Below, piece after piece: positions 11,629 through 21,329 of a DNA stretch of 22,933 nucleotides. The translations under genes and the position numbers were made by a program. The DNA comes from Smittium culicis (taxonomy: Eukaryota; Kickxellomycota; Harpellomycetes; Harpellales; Legeriomycetaceae). The notes beneath the pieces were generated by a model, which was not told where the DNA came from, did not search any database, and saw nothing but the letters and a program-made list of their open reading frames with translations. Location of the stretch: positions 1 to 22,933 of the forward strand of contig LSSN01001791.1 of assembly GCA_001970855.1 (NCBI GenBank), written 5' to 3'. Numbering within the stretch: position 1 is the first letter of the stretch; each line of letters begins with the position of its first letter.

Positions 11629-12155
11629 TGTAAATTTTTACTTTTTTTTGGTTAATTTGAGAAAAAAAAAAAGTGCTTTTGACTGTAAATTCTGGCGCTT
11701 AGTATAAGATTTAGCCAATGGCCGCTTAATAAAATAAATAATTTGATTTGTTTCTTACATCCAATTGAATACGCTGATTAATATTCTGTATAATTATCAA
11801 TAAGTTTGATGCTTAATGCTGAAAATTAACATTCAATCAGCAAATGATAATCGCCGTAATAATATTTACAAATTTGATTGTAAAGTAAATAAAAACGCAT
11901 CAATAGATAATTACTGGGTTTGTTTGATTTAAATTATAGCTGTAAATAAAGCGACTAATTTCAGCCAATAATTACCCTTAGAAAAGTCAATGAAATTTGA
12001 TTTGAATTGTCGAAACTATCACTTTATTTGCCAGAATTGTTTACGAACTATACACGCAATAAAAGCTTTTAATAAATCCAAGCAAAATAAAGCAAATTTT
12101 CAGTTTAGGTTTAAAATGTGTGTAAAACCAGTAAAAATAAGTGTAATTGTAAACT
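11629..12155. promoter_or_regulatory. Candidate upstream regulatory cluster (CCAAT and TGTAAAT motifs)
   Basis: TGTAAAT occurs at 11629-11635, 11684-11690 and 11941-11947, and on the minus strand at 11864-11870. Related TGTAAAG and TGTAAAC lie at 11879-11885 and 12149-12155. Plus-strand CCAAT pentamers lie at 11715-11719, 11761-11765 and 11965-11969. TGTAAAYA resembles the forkhead core, and CCAAT is the Hap/NF-Y site. The cluster lies 255 to 780 bp upstream of the SEN1 ATG. Functional use is inferred only, and short AT-rich motifs also arise by chance in such DNA. Confidence 0.25.
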
Positions 12156-13330
12156 CTTAAATGTTTGAAACCAGCAATACCGGAAGATGAATTTAATTAT
12201 ACTAGGACTTTAGAATTTAAATATCTTTTACCAACTTTTCGTTGTTAGTATAGATGGTCTACTTCACAAATTTTCTAATAATATCATCGTACCAATAATG
12301 CTCTGCTATTTTAAAATTAAAGATAGTGTAAACTGCTGTCTTTATTCTATTTTTTTTTTTGACTATTAGAAAATATACATATTAAACTACAAATCTATAA
12401 TGTAATTATTAACTACACTTCTAAATTCTACAAAACCCCTACAGCCTGTTACATCCGTAGCATTCTGAACAATAATTCAACATAGTTATTTAGAATGTTT
12501 GTTTTTATAGGTTTAATCTATGGGTATAATTCATATACAACGCTTACTATTTTGCAGTAACTGACTAGTATCTATAATAAAATATAGATAGTTTATAAAA
12601 TTATGATGCAAGTGTAACATCGAAAAATGTTTTAATAAACTATGAGCTATTTCCATTAATTTCTCGTACACTAGCTTAGTCTTAAATATTTCAAAGCGAT
12701 TTCTTGCCTCAATTATTTTAATTACGAGATATCGAATCTTTAAAAAAAGAACAAGATAACTTTAAAATTTTCGAATATATAACTATACATACTTTATTTC
12801 CAAGATTCTATGAATTTATAAATTATTCCCTATACTATAGATTTTCTTTAAATAAACTTTATTTTAATATCTTTGTTAATCATCAATTTAATATCGTGCA
12901 TATGGCTAAATTTACTGAGATATTATGAATCAGTTATTTTTTACTAATTTTATGGATAAAGCTGTACCAAACTAATAATTAATTAAGCTGCGGTTTAAAA
13001 ATTCAGACTAGATGTGAGATATTTATTCAACGGTATTCAGTTGGTATTGGGGGTATTTTATATAACAGGTATATACTGCTGAAATATTATTAATTTTTTA
13101 TACACACTATAATTTTTTTTAAAGTTATTTATATACCTTATTTATTTTTAAATAAGTTTATATCTTTATATATATATTTATTTATTTTCTGATATTTAAA
13201 ATATTTTCAGCAATTAAAGCCTTTTTTTTTTTATATTTTACATACTCTTTTTATAAACTTTTTGAGACGATTTATAATAATATATACCAATATATCACTC
13301 CAATTTTTACTTTATGCATTAAATGTTTTC

Positions 13331-13352
13331 AAAGTAATTATATAATTACTTT
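13331..13352. repeat. Perfect 22-bp palindrome
   Basis: The sequence AAAGTAATTAT is followed at once by its exact reverse complement, with no spacer. It lies in the RFC2-proximal half of the divergent intergenic region, about 680 bp upstream of the RFC2 ATG. It could form a cruciform or bind a dimeric factor, but an AT-rich background makes chance palindromes more likely. Confidence 0.6.
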
Positions 13353-14031
13353 CAAATCTATAACTAAAAAATTATAATAAATATTGAAAACATATATCTC
13401 AACACTTAATACTAGATTAATCTGCTAAATCTAAACCTGCTATGTTACATTACATGCTGAACTGTTATTTTCATACCTAAAATGCCTTAAACCCTTTACT
13501 ACAAGTTGCTAATAAAATTTATTGACAATATTAATACTAGCTCAAATTGCCTTAGTTAATAAAACTGTTTTTATGTTATTTGGTATAAAGTATTATGATA
13601 CCTTAGCTACAGAAATATATCGAGATACTAAGCATCGATTCGTGAATACTGCGCAAATAGGTTTTGGATCAAGCTTTAATTTACTCATCATTAAACTGAG
13701 TTTAAATTCCTACAAAAAGTTAAGCAAAATTAAAAGGATAATAAATCACGGTTGTTTAACCAAATAGATTAATATTAGTTTAGATCAGTAAAAAAAAAAA
13801 AAAGTAATTTGGCAAGGTTTTACGTGATTGGGCTGCAAAGTTTACACTTATATATTTCAAAGCTCAAAATTTGTTTAAAGCTATTTATGTAGAATATAGT
13901 CATTTTTGCTTGTCTATTATGGTATTTATTGTTTTGTATCCAATTCATTATTGCTTTTAATACACTTACTATCTAATATCTAAACCCGCTTAGTCTCTTC
14001 ACAATTTACTCTTGTATTGATACTGCCATAA

Positions 14032-15552
14032 ATGTTCGGAGTTAAAAAACAAAAAACCTCAGCGTCTAATTCAAAAGCTGCCGATTCTAACCTAACGCCT
14101 TGGGTAGAAAAATAGTAAAGCATAATATCACCATTCCTACAATCCCACAATTATCCTTATTATTCTAATTTAATTAATCAAATCGAAAATCTTCTGACAA
14201 ATATCCTTATTTATTTTAGCCGCCCAAAACAAATTTCTGACATTGTCTCTCAAAATGAAGTTATAAATGTTTTGAAAAGCAGTGTTAATTCCAAAGGCGT
14301 ACGTAGCTTAATATATATATCCTCATTCTAATATGTACTCATATAATAGCAATACCTATTTTTAATATAATGTAGCTTCCTCATTTATTATTTCATGGAC
14401 CTCCAGGAACTGGTAAAACTTCAACGATCTTAGCTTTCGCAAGAGAGCTCTTTGGTCCAGAACTAGCAAAGTCCCGTGTGCTAGAACTCAATGCATCAGA
14501 CGAAAGAGGAATACAAGTTGTTAGAAACAAGATCAAAAGTTTCGCCCAAACTGTTGTATCTGTTCCTGTTTCAGGGTACCCATGTCCCCCATTCAAAATT
14601 ATTATACTTGATGAAGCTGATTCGATGACTGCTGATGCTCAAGCTGCTTTAAGAAGAATTATGGAAGCTCATTCAAAAATTACCAGATTTTGTCTTATTT
14701 GCAACTACGTAAGTAGAATAATTGAGCCACTAGCTAGTAGATGTGCTAAATTCAGATTCAAAAGTCTTGACAGTGAGCTTAGTATTGCTAGACTATCTGC
14801 TATCTCACAAAGCGAATCTGTAAATATATCCAAAAAGGTATTATTTAAACTTTACTATTATTTTTTTAGTTTAAATATTTCCAGTTTTTTTTTTTTTTTT
14901 GTATTTTAATGTATTAATTTTAATATTTTTGATATTTTAGGGAATTGAAGCTTTGGTATCGGCTTCAAACGGTGACTTAAGAAGAGCTGTTATGACTCTT
15001 CAAAGTGCATATAGATTAGACCAGTCTACACAGCTTGAACCTGAAATCATTAACGATATTTGTGGAGTAATACTAATTACACTCTAGATATACTATTATT
15101 CACATACAACTATACTGAAATTTAGACTACTAATCTAAACTTAATTGAAAATTTTAGGTCATACCTGACAAATATATAGACGACTTATTTGAGGCCTGTT
15201 CAACCAAATCTGTAACTGCCATGAGAAATTTTGCATCTGACATCATGAAATGTGGCTACTCAGTCAAACAATTGCTCTACCAGGTATTTCTACTTTCTGT
15301 TATTCACCACTTGTCTAACACAAACTCTAATGTTTATATAATTACATTTTGAATAATTCTATTTTCCTTTAATCGAGTTTAATACAAATTTTATAGACAC
15401 ACGATAAATTGATTTCTAATCAAAGTTTAAACGCAAAGCAATTGTCAAACATTTTCCTTTCGCTTGGTGAAATAGACTTTTCATTGATTAGGGGCTCGGA
15501 TCAAGAACTTCAGCTACTTTCGATGTTAATGTGCATTTCTAAGGAACTCTAG
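14032..15552 (+). CDS. RFC2: Replication factor C subunit 2 (clamp loader AAA+ ATPase), six exons, 343 aa
   Basis: Exons are 14032-14114, 14220-14298, 14376-14837, 14941-15066, 15158-15283 and 15397-15552, ending in TAG. The GT-AG introns are 105, 77, 103, 91 and 113 nt and sum in frame to 1032 nt of coding sequence. The protein is a small subunit of the RFC complex, which opens PCNA and loads it at primer-template junctions in the nucleus. Visible RFC boxes are PWVEKYRP (24-31), Walker A GPPGTGKT (62-69), [10 protein letters not shown] (about 90-99), Walker B with DEAD (133-136), the SRC arginine-finger motif (175-177) and GDLRR (219-223). A helical collar domain follows. The stretch around SMTADAQ and the overall order match the yeast Rfc2/human RFC4 orthologue group better than other subunits. 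Length is close to the roughly 353 aa of yeast Rfc2. Intron 4 has a good branch site TACTAAT (15128-15134). All key residues are present, so it looks functional. Confidence 0.95.
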
Positions 15553-15774
15553 CTATAATTAGCCATATTTACATCCCATATTCTTCTCCAATCAAACTAA
15601 TCAAACATCCATACGTTATATAGACCAAAAATAATAATAAAAAAAACAATAACGATACTTGTAATAAACTAAATTTAATTAAACCACTTTTTTTTGGGTC
15701 AGATTAATCATTTAAATTTCTTTATTTATTAGTTATACGATTTGTTATATAAAACTCATCAATATATTAGCTTA
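15553..15774. other. Convergent 3' spacer between RFC2 and the unknown gene
   Basis: A 222 bp AT-rich spacer lies between the RFC2 TAG and the TAA of the minus-strand gene, so both 3' UTRs and polyadenylation sites must fit here or overlap. It contains an AATAATAATAAAA-type tract, possibly the RFC2 polyadenylation region. No other feature is visible. Confidence 0.55.
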
Positions 15775-18072
15775 TTAGTATTTAGTCCTTATAGTTGCAT
15801 CAATCATATGAATTTTTCTCTTTAATGAGCAGCAAACATTTTCTAACCATGACCTGTTTATTGCTAGCAATGCCTTATGTACGTGAAAGATGGATCTTAT
15901 ACTAATTCTTTTAGAACTCAGGTGTCCTAATACACTATTATTAGATGTTACGAAAAGACTCCCATAATCCAGAATCGAGTCTATATTTATTGAAAGTTAA
16001 AGTTATAATTTAAAGAAATCATTAATTGTAAATGGTATCTTACCAATTTTTTTAATTTTCTCAGACTTTGAAACATTACTCCTTTCGATATTTTCAGTAA
16101 TAGATGAAATAGCTTCTTTATATGACTCAAAAAGTGATCTAATAACTAAATCGAGACCAAGTTCACCCTTGGAGTTTATCTCGACATTAGATACCCACCT
16201 CTTAAGTATAAATGGGTTTGAGCATATTTCAGATATTATAGACAGATAATTTGACCCTACAACTGAATGCAAGGTTGAGCCCAAGATCGAAGAAAATATA
16301 AAGTAAAATACTATCTCTGAAAAGTATGCAGATTTCATCTCGCTATAAATTGAACTGATGCATCTGGTAATTATCAATTTATCTTTGATTTTAGGTATCT
16401 GGCGGCTAAATTTGTTGAGGACAGTTGCTGTGTATATCGAATGAGTAATATAAAAGATTATAAATGGTTCAGGCCCCACTGAGCTAGTTATCATTATTTT
16501 TGACTGGTCAACTGAGTAAACACTTGACGGGCTTTTCCTCATCACTGAAGTAACTAAGCTGATGAACTTTGCGCAAGAATCTGGAATCCCAAGCGCATTA
16601 ATATTTTTGAAGTTTATTATTGTTACTGAATGTGGAGGTCTCGATTTTATCTTGATAACAAACCTGGTAGTGGTGAAATGTGGATACTGAATAGGCTTTT
16701 GCCAATGTATCGACATTTCTGGTAGCGATGAATGAATAGGATAAAATCTATGAACCTTATTTTTACTTGTTGGGTAAACCGGATCCTTAATTTCATTTTT
16801 GGATAAATCTCCAGAAAAATGAACCGCGCAGCTAATACTATTTAAAACGAGCGTTTCATAAAATTTGTATACGTTAGTTTCAGTTGGTTTGTTGCAGTAG
16901 ATGTACTCGTGCGTATCCAGCTTTTTTGAAATTCGTTTAAATTTGATTTCTGTAAAGTCCAGCATCAATGCAGAGCTTTTTGTTTCTTTTTTTGTGAATA
17001 TGAATTTGTTGTAATCTGATTTCGTTAATTGTTTATTTTGCTTGTCGTTTCCGTTAGGAATATAGCGTCCTAAATTTTCAAGCAGGTGAGGAAAGATTTT
17101 TCGGTAGTCATTTCTATTTGATATTGTCTTTTCCAGCGGTTTTTTTATATTTAAATGTGATTCATCGCTATAATCGGAGAATATAGATATAGAATCGGAG
17201 AAGCTCTTAGCTTCCTCAGACTCGTTTGGTTGAGGATTATTGCTATACAAATTTTTTGCGCTTTTTGTAACACTTCCGATAATATCTCTGTAATTTTCAG
17301 CATCCAAGGAAATTCTACAATTTGAATCGCTTAAATTTTCAGAGAATGGTTTAACTTTGTTTCCTTTATTTGCCAGTGATACTTGCGATATACGGATATT
17401 TGGAGCAGTTTCTAATATTTGAGGCGAATATTCGCTAGTAGTAGTTACACTATCTGTAACTTGGCTGCAACCTAAAATATACGAAAAATCAACATTACTA
17501 TCAAAAACAAAGCTATCTACCGGAGCTTGATTAAAATGTGAACAGTCTAGATCATATTTTATTGACCTGTTATAATTTTCTGAAATTTTGGCTGGTAGAA
17601 ATTGATCTGGATTTTTTCTTAGTTTATTATTACAGGTAGAAATGTGATTATTGTGGCTAAAATTTTCGCAAGTTATATTCACATTGTCTTTCATATATTT
17701 TAAATCGTATGCATTGTGTTCGCTGTGTTCATCCGTGAATTGCGTTTTTTCTTGGATAATTTCAGCTTTCTTATCATTTTGTTCTGTGAAGATATCAGAG
17801 TTACATGGATTCCTTATTTTTCTAATGTTACTTGAGACTAGATATTGTTTTGGCCCGTTGCAGCAGCTATCTATCTCTATTTTGTCATAAATGAAGTCTA
17901 TTCCTTGCTTCAAAGTATCGTCACTTTCTTTGGAACCTGCATTGCTGATATTTACTATTCCGTCAACTAGAACTTTTCTAGATTTAGGAGCGAGTGTATT
18001 TGTTGGAATATATAAAGACTTTCTCTTATTCAAATTTTCCCTTATTCTACATAAATTGAACAACTTCGTCAT
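15775..18072 (-). CDS. Uncharacterised protein, two exons, 744 aa
   Basis: Exon 1 is 18072-16044 and exon 2 is 15980-15775, ending in TAA. They are joined across a 63 nt intron with a strong GTAAGA donor and an AATATAG acceptor, giving 2235 coding nt in frame. Without splicing, the first frame stops within the intron at 16003. I do not recognise the family. Residues 1 to about 330 are polar, Ser/Asn-rich and probably disordered, with a basic start. From about 340 onward the protein becomes more hydrophobic and regular: a probable mixed region with HWQKPIQYPHF, then helix-rich segments, ending in a Lys/Arg-rich tail. No signal peptide is seen at the N-terminus, and no confident membrane helix, although the stretch around YFIFSSILGS is hydrophobic. 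The ATG at 18072 has A at -3. The frame is open for about 30 codons further upstream without an ATG, so an extra 5' exon using the ACAG acceptor about 50 nt upstream cannot be excluded. RFC2 is its convergent neighbour. Confidence 0.8.
15981..16043 (-). other. Intron of the uncharacterised gene (63 nt)
   Basis: On the minus strand this begins GTAAGATACC and ends AATAAATATAG. Exon 1 ends on the first base of a codon and exon 2 supplies two bases, making an Asp codon. The frame then runs on for 67 more codons. An unspliced message would end within the intron after a Phe-Lys-Leu tail. Confidence 0.82.
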
Positions 18073-18178
18073 GCTAATTTTCTCTAAGCTCTGTTTCAGT
18101 TTTTGTTCCTGTTTTAAATTGATAAATTTTTGATAATAATTAGAGTGTTTTTTTAAATAAATATCAAAGATTGCTTAG

Positions 18179-18184
18179 TTTATA
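18179..18184 (-). promoter_or_regulatory. Possible TATA box of the uncharacterised gene
   Basis: TATAAA on the minus strand lies 107 bp upstream of the ATG at 18072, within CTTATAAACT. Position and orientation are plausible, but this motif is frequent in DNA this AT-rich. Confidence 0.25.
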
Positions 18185-19520
18185 AGGGAGGAATTCGATG
18201 TATTATTAAGCTTAAAGTTCTAAATTTAGCGTATTTTATCAATTATTTAAATTAAAGTATTGTAGAAATATCAAATAGTGAAAAGTGAAATTTTTGAATA
18301 GGAAACTTATTACAATTTATAGTTTTTTATATATAAAAAGTAAATGGCTTGATATACAATCATATCTTGAGTTTCTTGATTTTAATTTTCAGGTATGATT
18401 TTATAATCTGGCTTGACCAAAAATCTTACTAAATTATATGCGAGTTTTTATATTCTATAATTAAAATTTTTTTAGAACAAATAATAGAGTTATTATAATT
18501 ATCTAAAATTATTCATTAAATAAATCATATATTGTATCCAATATAATTATACGGAAACTGATTAATATAACTTTACACATTCAAGTTAAATTAACGGCTT
18601 AATTATTTTTTTGCTAAATTCCATTGTTTAGTATTTTTTAAAATATGTGTGTAGGTCGTTTTATTATTTGTGCATTAATGATATTTAAATTTTATAATTA
18701 CTCGATATATGCGCTTCACTAAATTCAATCTTCGTTATTTAATATTAAATAAAATTATTATGGTAAATTGCAGTAAAGTTTTACAAGGTAATAATATCAG
18801 AACATATTACTTATTTATCTAAAATTTATTACTATTGATTTATTATAAATTATTTACTAAATCAAGTTAATATCGTGATTTCATTGTATTACTTTTTAAG
18901 AACGTGAGAGAATCTATTTTACTTGGTGGTTATAATTAAAAAGCCTTGCTTTTAGTTTGAATTTATTAATTCTTGGGTATAAAAACTTTTACAGTTTACA
19001 AGATACCAAACTAAAATAGGATTTTAGTAACGATAGCTATAAAAATTTCTCTGAGATAATTTGTTCTATTAGCAATATTTTTTCATGAAATAGTCAAAAG
19101 GAATCGTAATTTATGATTAGCTAATAAAAGAGAAGCGATTATTTATTTGTGTACTTGTAAGCTTTCTGGCGTTTGATATATTTCTTACCTTTTTTTAAAT
19201 AAAACAATATTCTGATTTTTAAAAAAAATAGAATAATTAAATAATTATAAAAATGTTCTTTTAAAAAAATTCTGGAAAATAGTTGTCTGAATAAAAAATC
19301 GTCTCGATATATTAATGACGTATGTATTAATAATCTATTTATCTATATTCACATTTATAATCTACAAATAACTTGAAATCAAATATAATTTTTATAAACT
19401 AGATATTACAAAAAAGCTTTGAATTCTTAAAAAAAAGCGTAAAATGGTTGGTTGAAAATTCAGAAATAAAGGTATGCAAAGCTATATTTAAAAAAAAAAG
19501 AAACCGCAATTCTTTTTGAC

Positions 19521-19537
19521 CTGGAGATTTTCTCCAG
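19521..19537. repeat. Perfect hairpin, 7-bp stem and 3-nt loop
   Basis: CTGGAGA and TCTCCAG flank a TTT loop. The stem is GC-richer than the surrounding DNA, so it stands out. It lies in an intergenic region about 1.45 kb from the nearest coding end, with no gene for it to terminate. It is not followed by a T run of the bacterial kind. Confidence 0.55.
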
Positions 19538-20441
19538 CAAACTGTTATCATCATATATTTTTTTATTAAGATTATAAAAATTCAAGTCGATGTAAGATAT
19601 TGCAAAAAAAGTTAAAAAAAATTATTAGATCTATTAAAAGTAACAGCGTTTAAAAAAAATTGGGAATAATTTAAAAGAGAATTGGGGTTAATTTTATTTG
19701 ACAAATATGTATGCGATTTATTTTGAATAGAGTCTAATTATGGGTAGAAATATATCAATATATGCAAAGTATATATTATTTAAAAAACAATTTATTACCA
19801 AAGTTGGTAAAATATTTTTTTTAAACGTGCGAGATAAAATTGCTTTTATTAATGCAAAGTTGAATAATTAAATAAAAGTAAGCATATAGATTCAATCATT
19901 TTTAATTTATTTCTACTTTTTACTGAGCTAAGCTTGTGCAGTTTTATTAATTCTTTAAATGTTATAATCAAAAAAAATTCGTAAAAAATTGCAAGTTAAT
20001 ACAGAGGGATTAGTTATATTCCCTAAATTTAAAATTTTCACTGGTTTAATGCTACATTGAGTATTTATTTGATTTGGGGGAGAGGGGTTCGTTTTTATAT
20101 TTCAATTTATGTTCCTTGATCATTTGTGGTAAATCAGGTTTTTTAAAACAATCCCTATAAAATTGAAATATCAAAGATATAACTATGAGACTATACTAAA
20201 AAATAAATATTAGTAAAACTAAAACTGTTGATTAACTAATGTTAATTTTTATAATGTGGCAATCTAATTTATTTCTATTTACAATGATATATACTAATCG
20301 ATTAAAATTACATAGAGTATAAATTCCTGATATTGGGATATTAATTTATAATTTCTTCCTCAGATCAAATTATTAACTATTATCACTATTTTTAACACCT
20401 TTTTCAGGGAATTTAAAGCGTGAACTTGTAAAAAATTAGTA

Positions 20442-21329
20442 ATGATAGGTACAATAAAGGAGAACGGGATATTAAAAACGGGAGAAGGGCTCGGTGCTGA
20501 CCAAGGTAGTAAGCTAGTTCTGAGCATTTTTAGTAGGGAGTATAGGAAGATGATAAGTGAGGATCCGAAATTTTCGAAGGACGTGCGTGATTTCAAACAC
20601 AATATTAAATATAAAGAGTTCTGCCCATCAAGATTCATATCATTTTTGGAGGCGCTTAATGAGCCTACCGATGTTATACTGAAGGAAATAACGGTTCTGA
20701 TTAGTTAATTTGTTAGATTGGAATTTGTTGGAGGAAACGAAAGCAAGATTTCAAGACAAAGTAACGAGAGCGACATGAGAAAAGTGAGGAAATTGATGCT
20801 GAAATTTGGGATTAAAAGTGGTAACATAGAATTAAGATACGATGAAGTGTACTTTGAAAGGTTAATGAGAGTTTTTCCGTTCGTTCCGTCAGATATGCAA
20901 GTAGGGTGTGAGGACCTAGATGTTTATGGCTTAGATCTATCAGAGTATCCGCAGGCTATGAAGACCAAGTATTTTCCGTATTTAGTTCCTAAAAAAATGA
21001 ACAAAGTAATGAAAGTGGAGCTAAAAAATTGATACATGATGTTCATAATAAAGTACGAGAAGATCAAGAATAAATGTCATTTGAGCGGCGAAAAATTTCA
21101 AGAGAAATTTGAAAAATCCAACAGGTCAATTGCGTGCTCTGGATCGATATACTATGATGAGTGTGTAGATAACAGCTATTTATCAGATGGAGAAAAGTAT
21201 AATCATCTGGAAAGGTTTGGGATAGTTTCTAACGTTACTAAGAATAAGAAGGGTATATATTCGTGTAAACTCAGCTGCTTAGTTACGCAACTTTCTAAAA
21301 TCTACTTGGAAAACAAAGAAACTATTTGA
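20442..21329 (+). pseudogene. Interrupted reading frame: unrecognised gene with two in-frame stops
   Basis: One frame runs from an ATG at 20442 to a TGA at 21327-21329 with 293 sense codons. It is broken only by TAA (20706-20708) and TGA (21030-21032). In DNA this AT-rich a chance frame would hit many more stops, and codon use (GAG, AAG, GTG, CCG, TCG) is GC-richer than the flanks, so it derives from real coding sequence. I could not find a splice pair that removes either stop and keeps frame. The first stop has only a 44-nt candidate that shifts frame, and no acceptor with a pyrimidine tract follows the second. The product is charged and soluble-looking, with several Cys in the last third, no signal peptide and no membrane segment. 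I do not recognise the family. It is most likely a recently inactivated gene. Readthrough or a sequencing problem are alternatives. No frameshifts are needed. Confidence 0.6.

Larger units (their letters stand above)
11375..14031. other. Divergent intergenic region between SEN1 and RFC2, no gene seen
   Basis: About 2.66 kb separate the two ATG codons, so both promoters must lie here. The SEN1-proximal part (about 11600-12160) is richer in CCAAT and TGTAAAT motifs. Just 5' of the SEN1 ATG the minus strand reads ATAATTTCAG, which could be the acceptor of a 5' UTR intron. No clear TATA box could be assigned to RFC2. A 64-codon frame at 13573-13767 was considered and rejected. Confidence 0.6.
18073..20441. 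other. AT-rich intergenic region, no gene seen
   Basis: About 2.4 kb between the divergent unknown gene and the interrupted reading frame. All frames are densely closed, and I could not link exons across it. It contains many homopolymer tracts and one compact perfect hairpin (listed). Near the end, CACCTTTTTCAG (ending at 20407) looks like a 3' splice acceptor and could close a 5' UTR intron of the segment at 20442. Confidence 0.55.

Noticed and set aside
13522..13767. 81-codon plus-strand open frame in the SEN1-RFC2 intergenic region (64 codons from the first ATG at 13573)
   Set aside because: It is short, starts at TTG unless trimmed, has no recognisable motif, shows no clear splice partner, and a frame of this length is possible by chance across 2.6 kb and six frames. 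It remains a weak candidate only.
14393..14596. Minus-strand open frame opposite RFC2
   Set aside because: It is the antisense shadow of RFC2 exon 3, whose sense strand carries all the RFC motifs.
20360..20638. 92-codon minus-strand frame
   Set aside because: It mostly overlaps the first part of the plus-strand interrupted frame at 20442-21329 and is best read as its antisense shadow.
20706..21032. Reassigned stop codons (alternative genetic code) explaining the 20442-21329 frame
   Set aside because: Both TAA and TGA would need a sense meaning, yet the SEN1-like and unknown genes end at TAA, and no conserved position suggests reassignment.
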